Shown: positions 34,235-46,520, counted from the first letter of the stretch. The stretch is 64,000 nucleotides of DNA from Semisulcospira habei (GCA_036245525.1 BTPG01000001.1:221539774-221603773), one strand, 5' to 3'. Notes: a model not told the origin generated them from the letters alone. Translations and numbers: made by a program.

Positions 34235-34448
34235 CCCATTCAGCCCGACGCACGTATTTCCCAAATTTTGTAGGCGTCATCTAACGACTATGCACCGCTT
34301 GCAGGAGATGGATCGACCATGATAATTCAAGGGTAGTGCCAGATTAGCTTGGCGCCGACAGGCGCCAAGCTAATCTGGCACTACCCTTGAATTATCATGG
34401 TCGACCCATCTCAGTCCTGCTGTAGTGCGTCAGGGCTGAATGGGTTAA
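34231..34448. mobile_element. Type-B element, full length
   Basis: TTAACCCATTCAGCCCGACG to GTCAGGGCTGAATGGGTTAA, 218 bp, with exact GGCGCC-tipped arms. Shares its first TTAA with the type-A element to its left. Confidence 0.88.
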
Positions 34449-34749
34449 ATGAAACTTTGTACACCTTGCGACCTGAAACACACCAAGTGCCGAAACAAAA
34501 ATGCCCCTCCCCAAAACCTCCCCTCACCACAAAATTAAAAAAAAAAAAAAAAAAAATGAATAAATAAAGAAGGAAGGAGGACTGCAGCAAACTGACCACA
34601 GAAGACAAGCAATGAAACACCCACGAATCACAGCTGACACGATCAACGCAGTAAAGCTGTACAAACTGTGGCCCCTACAATGTCACTGTGACTGTAACTC
34701 CCACCATGTTTGACGATCCCACCATGCCGACCATGCGTCATCGACACGG

Positions 34750-35210
34750 AGATACCGCTAGGCCAACATTGGCCGAAGATTTAGAAAGAATTTCGGACTC
34801 GCTGGCAATGACGGCACTGCCAACAATTACAAAGAATTTATGCACGCCGGTCTGTGATTTTGTACCTTAATGTTCAAGTTGTCTGCTGGTCTGTAATTTT
34901 GGACCTTATGGTTCTCACACCCGCGCCCGTAAGACAAAATCAAAGACCAGCGCACGATTTTGGCTGTTTGCTCGCCATGACAACCTTGCCGGTGATTTAC
35001 TAAAGAATTCAGGACTGGACTGTGATTTCGGACCTCGTAGCTGCTGGTCTAGGATTTTGGACCCTATTGCTGTACAAGCCGAAAGAGCCAAAATCACAAT
35101 TTTAGCTTGGCTCGCTTGCAATGACAACTTTGTCAAAGATTTGCAAAGAATTTTGGCTTGGCTCTCGAAAACAACATTGGAAAAGATCTAAAACAATTCC
35201 ATGAGTTGCT
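34750..35210. repeat. Diverged direct repeats with interspersed type-D hairpins
   Basis: A block like GCTCGCTNGCAATGACA followed by AAGATTTxxAAAGAATT recurs near 34790, 34970 and 35110, with a half unit near 35160. Type-D hairpin arms (TCTGTGATTTTGGACC) lie between units. This looks like a short satellite-like array seeded with a foldback element. Confidence 0.5.
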
Positions 35211-35340
35211 GGGTTGGGCTCACAGTCACAGCATCAACGGCACTGTCCAGTTCAGTCTCCCATTCAGAATGTTCCAACACAGATTCTCTTTTTTAGACGT
35301 TTCCACATCAAAACGTGATTTTCCCTCAAATTTGACAGCA

Positions 35341-35829
35341 TTAACCCCTTCACTACAAGAAAAGTGTGAACACCACAAAATTAAAGAGGCAAAGAGTGAG
35401 TGAGTATAGATTGCTTTACGTCCCGCAAGCGACAAAGGCCTTCTCAGGACGTTCCTGCGCTAAATGAAGAAAAGAACTGCAAGAAGCACAGACAGGAGGG
35501 AGAATTTCAAAATAATAATACAGATGAATGGACCAGAAAGACAGAAATACAAACCCCCAAAAGAGTAGAACCCACCTTGCAGGGGTTAGACAAGGTGACC
35601 CTAGGAACTAAAAAGTAGACAACCCCACCAAGGTCCCCTAGGGCAGACCCGGTGGGGGGTAAAGAGGCAAAGAACCCCATGAGCACCCACAGATGCGGGT
35701 GCTCATAAGGTTCTTTGCCTCTTGCTGACTCCCATGATCTGTGTTCCTCAGATTGATGGGGGTTATTGGGTGTTGGATTTGCCATATTTTTAAAAACAAT
35801 TTTGCATCCACTGGCAGTGAAGGCATTAA
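35341..35829. mobile_element. Type-A element, full length, interrupted by SINE-like J
   Basis: TTAACCCCTTCACTACAAG to CACTGGCAGTGAAGGCATTAA. The hairpin AAAGAGGCAAAGAACCCCAT/GGTTCTTTGCCTCTTGC follows the J insertion. About 211 bp when the insertion and duplication are removed. Confidence 0.85.
35396..35659. mobile_element. SINE-like repeat J, copy inside a type-A hairpin element
   Basis: A 264-bp unit nearly identical to the copy at 24898. It is flanked by the 14-bp direct repeat TAAAGAGGCAAAGA (35382-35395 and 35660-35673). The target is the hairpin arm of a type-A foldback element, so this insertion is younger than that element. Confidence 0.85.
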
Positions 35830-36549
35830 ACCTAAAAAACACAACAATCTTACTACATAAGCTGCAGGGACCCATAAGAATTGGTGTCTTCTCCTGGAAG
35901 GGGCAGGCTCCATTTACTGTAGTCCTTGCAATCTGTGCACCTCAGATAAAGTCAAACGCGCACTGGACGCTTTTGTCCTGTCTGCCAAGGAATGACAAAA
36001 ATCACTTGGCTCGTGCCCATCTTTTGTCAATTTTTGTCAAGTCCTCACAACGAGCACTTTTTCGGAAAGGCCAATTCATAGCCGTCTGGAGGTCACATAA
36101 CTTTACAAAAATGCTGACAGAGACACAAAAAAAGGAGAATGCCTTGCTTGTGGTATTCAGACAATGAATCAGACAAAAAAATAAAAAATGTGCTGGTATA
36201 ATGTATCATCTTGCCATTAGGTCACTTTCACTTGAAGTTGGGATAATTACATTTTAAACAGATTTATAGGAAAATGAAAATAATGCCTGCTCATGATCAG
36301 ATAATACCTACTCACAAAGTATAAATTTGGGACCCTGATAATGCAGAAACTTTGAATGATAATACATAGACTTCTATTATCATCGCCCTATCAGGCACAT
36401 GACCCACTGACACAGGGAGATTGTTTTTAAAAGGCTGCAAAAAGTTAAACAGCAAACCTGCAACTTCAAGTGCATCATGCCAGACACTTTGCGGATTTCA
36501 GTATTGCTTAAATTGGTGCATTCTATCTCAAATCGCTAACCAGTCTGAA

Positions 36550-36768
36550 ATAACCCTTTCAATGCCGTAAAAAAAAGTTAACGCAACTTGCAAGAGATAT
36601 AGATATATATCCCCATGAGCCCCTACGACTGTGAGGGCTCATGAGGATCTATGTCTCCTGCTGAGACCAATTTGTTTCCATGATCTGCAGACAGCTGTGG
36701 CTTTTTGTCATTGAATGAACAAAGATTTCAGGTATGATATATTCATTCAGTGGCACGGCAAGGGTTAA
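36550..36768. mobile_element. Type-A element, full length
   Basis: ATAACCCTTTCAATGCCG to GTGGCACGGCAAGGGTTAA, 219 bp, core hairpin at 36589-36664. A good length standard for the family. Confidence 0.85.
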
Positions 36769-37484
36769 GAGCCTAAAAATAAATAAACCATTTTGATATA
36801 CTTACTTTGTACACATTTTTATCAAGTGCAGGTGAGGAAATTTTTGTTTTGAGTTTGAGTGTACTGCAGTGTCATTAATTGGATCAGTGATTCAAACCAG
36901 ACACTTTCTGGGTTCCAAATATTGTAGTCTGCATGCAATTATGCCCAGACAGTGAGAAGTCATGTCATGAATTATGACTCAGAGAGCTATGCAACTGTGC
37001 ATACTCCGCATGCTGTGCACCATGGGCATGTATTGATAGAAGTATAGCACAAAACAGAATGATGAAGAATGAATCATCTAATTAGTTTCATAACTGTAGT
37101 TGTTATACCACAATAGGAGTGCTTCACTCATACTGAATGATTTGCAGTTGCACTGAACTAAAACGGTAAAGGCATTCAAAACTTAGCGTTCAGTGTATAA
37201 TTTATATTCTACATACTTGTACCTATGCTTCACTAGCACTGTAGTAGGTACACTTAAAACCAAAACTACCAAAAGCTGTGGACTTTCTTTTCTTTTATCC
37301 AGAATACATGAGCCCTCCCACAGGCCAAGACAGTGAAGACACACACTTGCAGAATTTTTATCCTTTAATATAGCAAAGTGTAACAAGTGTAGCATCGCAC
37401 TGATTCATCTGACACCGAGCCACTTTTTTGTTCCAGTGAGCAAAAATTTTGAACTATGGGTCTTTCAACTATCTACCATCTTTT

Positions 37485-37550
37485 ACTAGAGGCATAGATT
37501 CTCAAGAGCCCTGGAGGCTGCAGGGGCACATGAGAACCTATGCCTCATGC
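37485..37550. mobile_element. Type-A hairpin element core
   Basis: ACTAGAGGCATAGATTCTCA and CATGAGAACCTATGCCTCAT, slightly diverged arms. Confidence 0.75.
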
Positions 37551-38411
37551 CTGCAGACATTACATGAACCTCTTGGTTTTTCTCATGCGGACGAGGTCAA
37601 ATGAGTCTATGGGTGACATGCTAACAATGCAAGAGATTGCTAGCAGAAACGACACGGCACACTATACCTTTCTTTGGTTCCAGCCGCACCCTTATCTCCC
37701 GTTATATCTGACTAGAAAACGAAGATCATATGCAAAGGAGGGGGTTTTGGTCCAGTTGTTTGCGACTTCAGCCACTTTGATGGTGATACCAATGACAAGG
37801 CACGAAACATATTGCTTTGCCTGCTTAATTCGTACTGCTTTGCCTGCTTAATTCGTACTGCTTGTCTATATGGTCTGCATGCAAGCTGTCAGCTGATTAG
37901 CAAGGTCCGGTGAAGAGGGCCATGAAAACATTAACCTTTCCTCCTTGGACCGACTCGGAACAGCAATTATGCCCTGGATGGTCCGATCTGCGAGCCAACG
38001 ATCGACCTTCTACTGTACTGCAGACAGGATGAAACCTTCTCAGCTCTAGGTTTCTTACGGAAAGCACAGTTTGTGAGCTGCGAAAAATGAACCCCTCTTG
38101 AATGACTGCCAGCTGATTTCTGTTTGGAGAGAAAAATTTATATAGAACCAGATACGTCTGGGCCAAAATATATCCAAAAGGAACGAAAGAGGAAATTATA
38201 ATCGATTATGACTCACCGAATGGTTGACTCCTGGCGCCGAATCCTCGCAACGCTTGTCGCTTTGTGGTTTGTGTACAGCCAAAATACTCGGACACAGACT
38301 GACAAAAAGCAAATCACGCCACGCGAGACCAAGGGGAAGCGACTCGCATTAACACTTAAGCGATATTGAATTGTCTCCCATATCAACACTAACTTTCTGG
38401 TCCGATTTCTT
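37551..38411. other. No gene seen
   Basis: Includes an exact 23-bp tandem duplication (TGCTTTGCCTGCTTAATTCG..., two units, 37813-37858). Nothing coding recognised. Confidence 0.45.
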
Positions 38412-38638
38412 AAGTCCCTTCTATTTATTGAAAAATGTTTTTAAGACGGGTCACGGTGGGGTGAATTTAATAGCATGTCCACGATGTCAAAGGCGGGCAG
38501 GCTAAACCTCTAACAATTGAAGTAACAAGATAAAAATTGCGTCATGTCCAGTTACGCTAACCTCGCTGCTGAACGTACATCAGTTTGGCGCGAAGTGCCG
38601 CCATGTGCGACTAACTGCATGTGCGTATGTATGTAATT

Positions 38639-41523
38639 CAGGGGTGTAGCGGGCCACTCCGGTGCTCCGGCGACCGCCGGAGTACATTTTGGACCAAAGA
38701 GAGAGAGAGAGAAACCTGTCGTGGTGTCAAAACTTTAAGTGTATGCCAGTTTACCACGCGGCATAGGGATGCGGGCAACACTGTGTTTGTGGCATCACTA
38801 CTAGCTCGATCAGTGCACCACCGGTAGTGCACTGAGTGGCTGGTAAACAGAAAACGAGTGTCAAAATCGCAGGCCCAAGTACGAAAGCTACTGGCCGAAG
38901 TGCATCAACACAACAGACTTCTGCACCACTTAGAGCTCCACTGGCAACTGATTTAAGTGAAGTTCAGTAGCCGCAGTGGTAACTCAGTGAAAAGGAAGGA
39001 CTGAGGCACCACTAGCTCAGACATGACATATTAGCGAAGCAGAACTGAAATGACGACCTCCCAATAAGAAACCAACTGGCACACCGCAACCAATACAAAG
39101 TACGCGCCTACTGTCAGTGAAATCGGCGGGGAAAAGAAAATGGAATGAAACAGACTGAAACAGAAACCGCTGCCGTGACCGCCAGACCGGCCTTTGCCGG
39201 AACTATGGCGGAGCGACATCCAAGAAATGATATGACCAGCACACAAATGGCCCGAAAAAATAAGAAAATACACGTGAACGAAAAACCTCCCACACTTTCA
39301 AAGAACCTACTAGCCGCATTCATCTTCTCCAATGGACTGAACCCCTACGGCGATATTCTTTGAATGGGTCGACTTCATGGGCTTTTGCAGAGACAAGGGC
39401 GGAGCAAGGAAACGGTAATTAGAATACCGTCAGTCTTCACATACTTTAAAGAGAGCAGATACAGCAAAGCTTTGTACGCCTACGACATGATCAACGGGCA
39501 CTACGAATACTTAGACTGAACCCCGAAACACCACAGACAACCGCCACGGAATTGCCGGCCCCACTATCACTTACTAAAATCGCCGCAAAACTTTAAGGAG
39601 TCATGTTGACACGACATGAAAAGAACACACCACCACTCTCCACTAGCCTTTCCAAGTGATAGTGTGAGCGAGAGTACATCCTCTTGAACAATAAAAAATG
39701 AACCACAAAACAAACTACCATAAAAACCTAACAACAAAGGTTTACTCAACAAAAACAAAAGGGTCAGCACGCTGATGAAGGCAGCCCTAGCCAATAAAGG
39801 CTTAACTTACTTACTTACGCCTGTCACCCCTACCCGGGTATAGGCCGTCGACGAGAGACCTTCAGCAACTCCTGTCCTGTGCTTCTCCTTCGATTCTACT
39901 CCAGGTGGTTCCCAGTCTCTTGATGTCTGCTTGGAGGTCTCGACGCCAGGAGTTTCTTGGCCTACCTCTTTTCCTCTTTCCCTGGGGGTTCCATGACAAT
40001 GCCTGCCTAGTGCTACTGGAAGTTGGCTTTCTCAGACTGTGACCGATCCATCCCCATCTTCTTCGCCCAATTTCATTCTCTGCTGTTATCTGCTCTGTTC
40101 TCTCCCAGAGTCTGATGTTGCTGATCTTCTCTGGCCAGTGGATTTTCAAAATTCTTCTAAGGCAACTGTTCATGAAGGTCTGTACTCTGTTGACTGTGGT
40201 TTTTGTCAATCTCCAAGTTTCTGCTCCATATAGGAGAACTGCTTTTACATTGGAGTTGAAAATCCGGACTTTGGTGTGTTGTGACAGCTCTCTGGAACTC
40301 CACACTTTTTTCAACTGGAGAAAGGCTGCTCTGGCTTTACCGATTCGTGCTCTGACATCTGCATCAGTGCCGCCTTTTTTGTCTATGATGCTCCCGAGAT
40401 AGGTGAAGGACTCCACCTCCTCCAACGGGGTGCCAGCAAGCAAGACTGGTTCTTCCCTGGTTGCGTTCAGCCTCATTGTCTTTGTTTTCTGTTTGTGAAT
40501 GGTGAGGCCCACTTGGGACGAGATGTCAGCAAGCCTCGTGAATAAAGGCTTAAACATGCCCGAAATACACCTGACAGCTAACACAAAAGTGACTGATTTG
40601 TGAATTGTCATAAGGGATACGGCTGGTCACATCAAGGCATCACATAGTGGTGTGCGATGTACAGATACCTTTTTACCAAAATAAAAAATCACGCATGCAC
40701 GAGGCTCGATTTAATGGCGCTTCACGTCTGTGGTATAATAAAGCATATTGGTATATGGGAGACAACTCCTGTATAGTGGTTGTCTCTCTCTGGTGATTAT
40801 GTCCCTTAGAGAATGCGCATGCCCAGTGAATAAATAGCGTGTTAGCCGCCAAGTTAAGAATTGGCTTTCCTGTATTTCGTGAGTGCATCTATGGTTTAAA
40901 TCCAAGTCCATCCAGCCCACATAGAAGCGGTAACACGACAACGTCCACAAGTCTAAAACTGACTCACTCAACTTGATTCGTGTTGCCAACAACTTTGTGG
41001 CTTCTGCAGCACGCAGGCAAACAGTTTTTGCGACATTTTCTGAGCATCAGCTGGATGTGTCAAGAACCAATGTGCTTCAAAAATCCCGTGCAACACAAAC
41101 GTTGCTGTCAAAGTTGACCAGGTGATGCAAAGCGTTTGTGATGAACATTTTCTTCATGGATTATATCTCTTCTTTCATTTTGTTTCGCAAGTCTCGTCTA
41201 CAACAATCGATCTTCAACTCTGACATGTTGTGATCTTCTAACTACAGAAAGGCGAGTTTGTTTACTAATTGATTGGTTTACCCATGACCACTTGAAGGAT
41301 TTAAACAATTGTGACATTTCCCAATTCTTGATTCCAAGCTAGCATATCATAGGTAAATCCGTCTTTGGACTTGTGAATGTTGTTTCTTTAAAATAGAGTT
41401 AACATTTTAGAATCAATAAAATTAATAAGCTTCTGGTCGCCATCGTCCTTTGAATAGTTTTAAAACTTTCCGACTTTCCCTTGTAACCGCCGGACTACTT
41501 TTGTCATGCCCGCTACGTCCCTG
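38639..41523. mobile_element. hAT-like non-autonomous DNA element
   Basis: Ends CAGGGGTGTAGCGGGC and, inverted, CAGGGACGTAGCGGGC, 16-bp imperfect TIRs beginning CAGGG as in many hAT elements. GTATGTAT sequence flanks both sides but lies in a microsatellite, so an 8-bp target duplication cannot be proved. No hAT transposase frame seen. Carries the RTE fragment at 39806. Confidence 0.6.
39806..40540 (-). mobile_element. RTE-like LINE, 5'-truncated copy 2, nested in the 38.6 kb element
   Basis: A 735-bp fragment, a near-identical relative of 14754-15461 that starts about 27 bases further 5' (adding LADISSQV). The flanking 13-bp repeats AATAAAGGCTTAA lie at 39793-39805 and 40541-40553. It ends in the same GTAA repeat. 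The frame runs open to about 39862 and then shifts or stops in the last residues compared with copy 1. Confidence 0.85.
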
Positions 41524-42015
41524 GTATGTATGTGTGTGCGTATGTATGTAAACAAGAGAATCTCCGAAATTTATGTACACACAAGCTTGAAACTTGGCGA
41601 AATACTTTCTTAAGTGGGTGACCAGGAGAGCCTACGAGCATATTGTAATTGAATATCTCATTGAAGACCTACTAAAACAACCGTTTATAGGAAGTCGGTT
41701 GACCCAGATTAGAGTCCGTAATTTTTGTCATAATTATTTACTTGAACGTTTGCATATAGCTAGTTTGGAAAAAGACATAGGATGAGTTCGTTAGCCAGCT
41801 TTGTATCCATTCAACTTTTGTTAGTAAAAATTATTTCTTTTCAGAAAAGAATTAAAACAGTAAAAAAAACTTGACTTCTAGAGAAAGTCAGACAGTGGCG
41901 GTGACGTAAAAGAGGCAACTCCGTCACCACGCAGGCACTGACATAATACTCTAAATATGACGTCATTCGCTCTCGCGCGCGTCTGCTCGAGGCTCTCTCT
42001 CACACAAACATGCGC

Positions 42016-42073
42016 GCATCTCCAGGAGAAATAGATCCTCATGCACCCTCCAGGATCTATGCCTCTTGGAGAT
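42016..42073. mobile_element. Type-A hairpin core carried in TIR element copy 2
   Basis: ATCTCCAGGAGAAATAGATC to GATCTATGCCTCTTGGAGAT, an inverted repeat orthologous in position to the one at 316. Confidence 0.65.
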
Positions 42074-42752
42074 GTTTGGAGCGCATGCACTAACACACGC
42101 ACACACATCGACGCACTTTTAGAAGAACATGCAGGTGACCCGTGTACTTAGTATATCATGTAGGTAAAGTCAACCTGCATTCACACAATTATTCACCTCT
42201 TTTTTACCAAACGGTAATATTCTCAAATGGGTCGGTTAACAGGTTGCTCGGCTGTTTAGCATTTCCGGTTTGGCCTTTCAGAGAAGTGTTTACGTGTGCG
42301 CGTTGGAAAGTTTTTTGCGAAGTTTTCGTGTATATGCATAGATATTTTGTGTAGCCATGTAGTTATTTAAGTGTTCTGTTTTCAAGTGTATCTCAAGCTA
42401 ATAACACTATTTCTACACTTTGTTTGGTCTCTACTTTTGGGTGGCAAAATATTCTCATGTTATTTATGAAATGTTTGAGACAACAAAACTTGTATTGCTG
42501 CACCATACATGTATACATTAATATAATAATACTGAAAACAATGAAAGAATTGCGAGTAATGCATTCTAATGATAATTCATGACACAAACACAACAAATTG
42601 ACAATCTGCCAACAAACTCTTTAATTTTATCAGCATGACAATAAATATGAATTACTGGGTACATTACTACAAGTTTCACTATTGTACCGACAAAACAGAA
42701 CAAAATAAGTTTCACTATTGTACTGACAGAACATAAAAAGTTGGAGGAAAAA

Positions 42753-42753
<1 letters not shown>

Positions 42754-42790
<37 letters not shown>
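42754..42790. repeat. Poly-A run
   Basis: 37 A's, in the insertion between the TIR element body and the CR1/L2 LINE. Confidence 0.95.
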
Positions 42791-42791
<1 letters not shown>

Positions 42792-43172
42792 ACATTTACA
42801 CAAAAGTTGAAGATCACACACGCCCATGATACAAAAACCGTATGAAAATATCAGGGCGTGAGTGAGACAACAACCTGCTGGCATCAGTAGGTAGGCCTTA
42901 GAGTCGGTAGTCCTAATCCCTACCAAAAATATGGGGATATAACTTCAACGGAGATTTTGATACGTGCAACAAAACGCTGCGCAAAATAACTATCTCCGCC
43001 ACGGTTTGGTCCGCTGACGATGAGGAGTACCGGCAATTTAAAGCAAAACTTCCTCGAAACACACATGAACTAGACATAAAAATTCAGACTGACTTGTGTC
43101 GCTCGAGTGTGTACGGCCGGCCGATAAAAAACAGGCCATTTCATCGGATAGTGTGCGATGTGATACACTTTT

Positions 43173-43349
43173 TTACAAACAAAAAGGTTTCAAACACGAA
43201 CAATAACGGCGAATGAAAGGTTTGTGGTCAAAACATGGCATTTGCAACAAGTCATACAGCTTTTTTTCGTTGTTGTGGCAACCTTTTACTGCGCAATGTC
43301 GGCCGCTAGATCGGGAACTTGTGTAGGGTTTTGTATTCACAGCTTCCAT
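43173..43349 (-). pseudogene. THAP-like zinc-finger fragment of a DNA transposase
   Basis: An ATG at 43349 starts a 58-codon frame with RHCAVKGCHNNEKKLYDLL and MPCFDHKPFIRRYCSCL. The Cys/His spacing resembles THAP-type N-termini of P-element or ISL2EU-like transposases. The frame stops soon after. It lies in the unassigned part (42192-43439) of the insertion in copy 2 of the TIR element. Weak call based on pattern memory. Confidence 0.4.
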
Positions 43350-43439
43350 GTTTGCAAGCAAAACCGGAAGTCGTCCCCAGTAGGTCGAAGGTCATGTTCA
43401 AAATGGCCGCACCCATCATTTCTAATTAAAAAGACGTGA

Positions 43440-45341
43440 ATAATAATTATAACTCACAACTCACGCACGCATGCGCACGCTTATAGACAACGGCTCGCGT
43501 ACCACAAAAAGTGAAATACATTACGACAGTCGACTTGGGGTGGGGAGTGTGGTGATATAGTGCTAGAACTGTTGAAAGAGGTGAGTTTTGAGGGCGGACT
43601 GGAAGGAGGAGAGAGAGTGTTTCTGACGGAGAGAGAGTGGGAGAGTGTTCCAGGCGGATGGACCGTATACAGAGAAGGAACGGGGGCCGAAAGTGCTGAG
43701 TTTGGTGCGGGGGATGTGGAGGCGGAGAGGGGAGGAGGCGGGACGGGGAGGAGTGTAGGGGTGAAGTAAGTTGGAGAGATAGGCAGGAGCGCAGTTGTTC
43801 AGGGATTTGTAGCAGAGACATAATCTTGTATTGGATGCGTTGGGGGATGGGAAGCCAGTGAAGGAGTTTAAGCAGGGGAGTGATGTGGTCGGATTTTTTC
43901 TTTCTGAGGACGAGGCGGTCAGCACTGTTCTGGACACGCTGGAGGGTGAAAGTGGTGGAGTGAGGGAGGCCGGAAAGGAGAGAGTTGCAGTAGTCGAGTA
44001 GTAGGATGAGAGAAACAGCAAGTTTGGTGGTAGCTTCGTTAGTGAGGTATTTTCTGATCTAAATGATGCGGCGGAGGTGGAAATAGCATGCCTGTGCCGT
44101 GGCAGAGACAAAGCTGGTCATGGAAAGAGAGGAATCGAGGATAACGCCGAGGTTTTTGGCCGAGTCAGAGAGGGAGATGGGGGTGCTGTCGAGTTGAAAA
44201 TGGAGAGAGGAAGGGAGCTGGGAAAGTTTCTGGCGAGTGCCTACCAGCATGGCTTCCGTTTTGTCGTCGTTCAGTTTAAGCTTGTTTGCTGTCATCCAGT
44301 TTTTCACGTCTTCGTAGCAGTCAGCCGTGCGAGTCAGTAGTGACTGAGTGTTGTCGAGTTTGTCTTTGTCTAGTAGTTGTGAGTCGTCAGCGTAGAGGTG
44401 GTGGTTTATGTGATGAGACTGGATGATGTTGGACAGGGGAGAGGTGTAGAGTGTGAAAAGGACCGGGCCCAGGACGGACCCTTGTGGAACTCCGCAGGAG
44501 AGCGTGACTGGGTTGGAGGAGACGCCGTCGATGGTGACGGACTGCTGTCTGTCGGAGAGGTAGGAGAGAAACAAGGAGTGAGCAGAGTCAGTGATTCCAA
44601 AGGAGTGGTGAAGGCGGTGGAGGAGGATAGAGTGGTCTATAGTGTCGAAGGCGGCAGAGAGGTCGAGTAGCGTAAGAAGGGAGATGTTGCCCGAGTCGGT
44701 GAAGAGAAGCAGGTCGTTTAGGATATGTAGAAGGGCTGTTTCAGCGCTGTGATGTTTGCGATAGGCGGACTGGAAGGGACTGAGGAGGTTGTTGTCGGTG
44801 AGGTGGAGGTTGAGCTGGTTGAGAACATCCTTCTCAAGAAGCTTGGACAGGAAAGAGAGACTGGAGACTGGGCGATAGTTTTTCAGTTCGTTTGGGTCGA
44901 GGTTGTGGTTTTTGAGGAGAGGACGGACGATGGCGGACTTGAAGATATCGGGGACGGAGCCGTTCTCTAGAGATGTGTTGATGATGTCGGTAATGAAGGG
45001 CAGAAGTTTTGGAATGCCGTCCCGGTAGAGAGAAGCTGGGAGGGGATCTAGTTCGCAGGTTTTGAAATGCATGGACTTTATGGTCTTGAGGACTTCATCC
45101 TGAGAGACGGGGCGGAAGGACGAGAGGGGGGTGCCGGAAAAAGAGGGGTCGGGAGGGCAAGGCTGAGATGGCAGAGTGTCGAGTGTGTTGCGCAGAGTTT
45201 GGATTTTGTAGGAAAAATAGGTGGAAAAAGCGGACGGGAGTTCTTCTTTGTTGTGTGTGTTGGGGAGAGGAGAGTCTTCAGAAGTGCCTAGGAGTGTGTT
45301 CATGGTGGCGTAGAGGGTTTTGGAAGAAGTGGATTCCAGGA
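43440..45341 (-). mobile_element. CR1/L2-type LINE, 5'-truncated, frame-shifted
   Basis: Minus-strand RT from 45341: SSKTLYATMNTLLGT, then KNYRPVSSLSFLSKLLEK, LLDLSAAFDTIDHSIL (motif A), CGVPQGSVLGPVLF (motif B), HHLYADDSQLL (motif C) and NLGVILDSSLSM. A shift near 44060-44110 moves to the second frame. That frame ends NNCAPAYLSNLLHPY, RSFSVYGPSAWNTLPLS and SSFQSALKTHLFQQF, the characteristic CR1/L2-group C-terminus. The 3' UTR likely runs to TTATAATTATTATTCAC near 43440. Inserted in the large TIR element. No clear target duplication. Confidence 0.85.
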
Positions 45342-45537
45342 CACAAAACTTACGTCATGACAAATGACGTTTGACAAATCAATGACGCGTATGTCCTGCG
45401 CCCCTTAAAGAACTCACTGAGGCACTGGCAGATCTGCGAGACTTTTTCAATAGGAGATAATTCAACATCAGAATCAGGTCAAAGACAAAAGGTAAAGACC
45501 ATTGACAGCGAGAACAGCTCTCATATAGAAGGGACTT

Positions 45538-46520
45538 GTGGGTTATGGTTCATCCCATCTTGTTATTTGTTGTGTTGTAATGTTTGATGGTGTAATATAT
45601 CACAATTTATTTACACGCATGACCGTAAATTTCCATGGCATGCTCGATTAATTGCCGTTGATTACATGATAATAATAATAATAATACAGCGCTTTTCTAT
45701 AGCGTCCGTCCTCACTTACGCTGGCTCGGAACGCGCTTTACAAATTATTATAAACTCACACAATAAACTATAAACCACAACAACAACAAAAACAGTTAGG
45801 CATACTAACCACAGTCTTTCACGCAACGAACACATTCTGTTTACATTAACACCATCCAAAATCACCTGACGGGAGTCAAAGGAAATTAACACTCATATGC
45901 CAGATTAAAACATAAGACTTTTAACCAGGTTGGTTTCAGTGGGTTTAGAGTGTCGGGGATGATGACTAAAACGCAGTGCGTAGTAACTGGGGGTGGATCG
46001 GTGTGTAACAGTGTGACGGTTCCTTAGTTTTTAGTTCTGTTTTTTTCCTCCTAATGATGAACAAAGAGCTGCATCAGGCCCATCCTGCCTCATGCTATCC
46101 CAACTGACTGACTGAACCTGCGCCAGCTGACTGAACGTTTGCAATCATGAGAACCGAAAAAAAACCGCCCATCACGATTTTAGGCATAACCCCCTCCCCC
46201 AGTCCCCCGCCCCCCCCCCCTCCCCAGTCCCCCGCCCCCCCCCCTCAACCCCTCCCCCTCCCCCCAACAAGAAACACATATACGCACACACACACACACA
46301 CACACACACGACACATGCACGCCGCATACACTGGCGCAGAAGGCACACATCAATGTTATGCTTTTCTCAAAGTTAGCACCACTACGTTATCCTACGCCAC
46401 TGATGGTACGTGACGGGCATTGACCACTTCTTGCGCGAACCACATCAGCCTACTTAGTGGGGTCGCGTAGTTGTCTCGCGTTCAGCACCAACTGATAGCC
46501 GAAGAATCCACCCTGACTGC
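45538..46520. other. No gene seen
   Basis: Contains a SINE-tail fragment (45669), C-rich CCCC/TCCCC tracts and a CA repeat (46190-46312). An 88-codon frame at 46147 is translated low-complexity sequence. Confidence 0.45.
45669..45760. repeat. SINE/LINE-type 3' tail fragment
   Basis: An ATA/ATAATA microsatellite, then CAGCGCTTTTCTATAGCG and GAACGCGCTTTACAAATTAT. Resembles the GCGCTTTA end of animal SINE tails. No head found. Confidence 0.4.

Larger units (their letters stand above)
38412..45537. mobile_element. Large TIR element, copy 2, carrying nested insertions
   Basis: Starts AAGTCCCTTCTATTTATTG and ends CATATAGAAGGGACTT, 13-bp terminal inverted repeats. Blocks 38412-38638, 41524-42190 and 45341-45420 match the inverted copy at 1-1094. 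The two gaps are filled by a 2.9-kb hAT-like element and by a 3.1-kb block with the CR1/L2 LINE. Subtracting these gives an original element of roughly 1.2 kb. It shows no transposase. TTAA precedes the first end (TTAAGTCCC), but the other end reads TTGT, so the target site is unproven. Confidence 0.7.

Noticed and set aside
44077..45374. Several + strand frames of 60-90 codons rich in Gly, Glu and Arg
   Set aside because: They are antisense shadows of the CR1/L2 reverse transcriptase on the minus strand.
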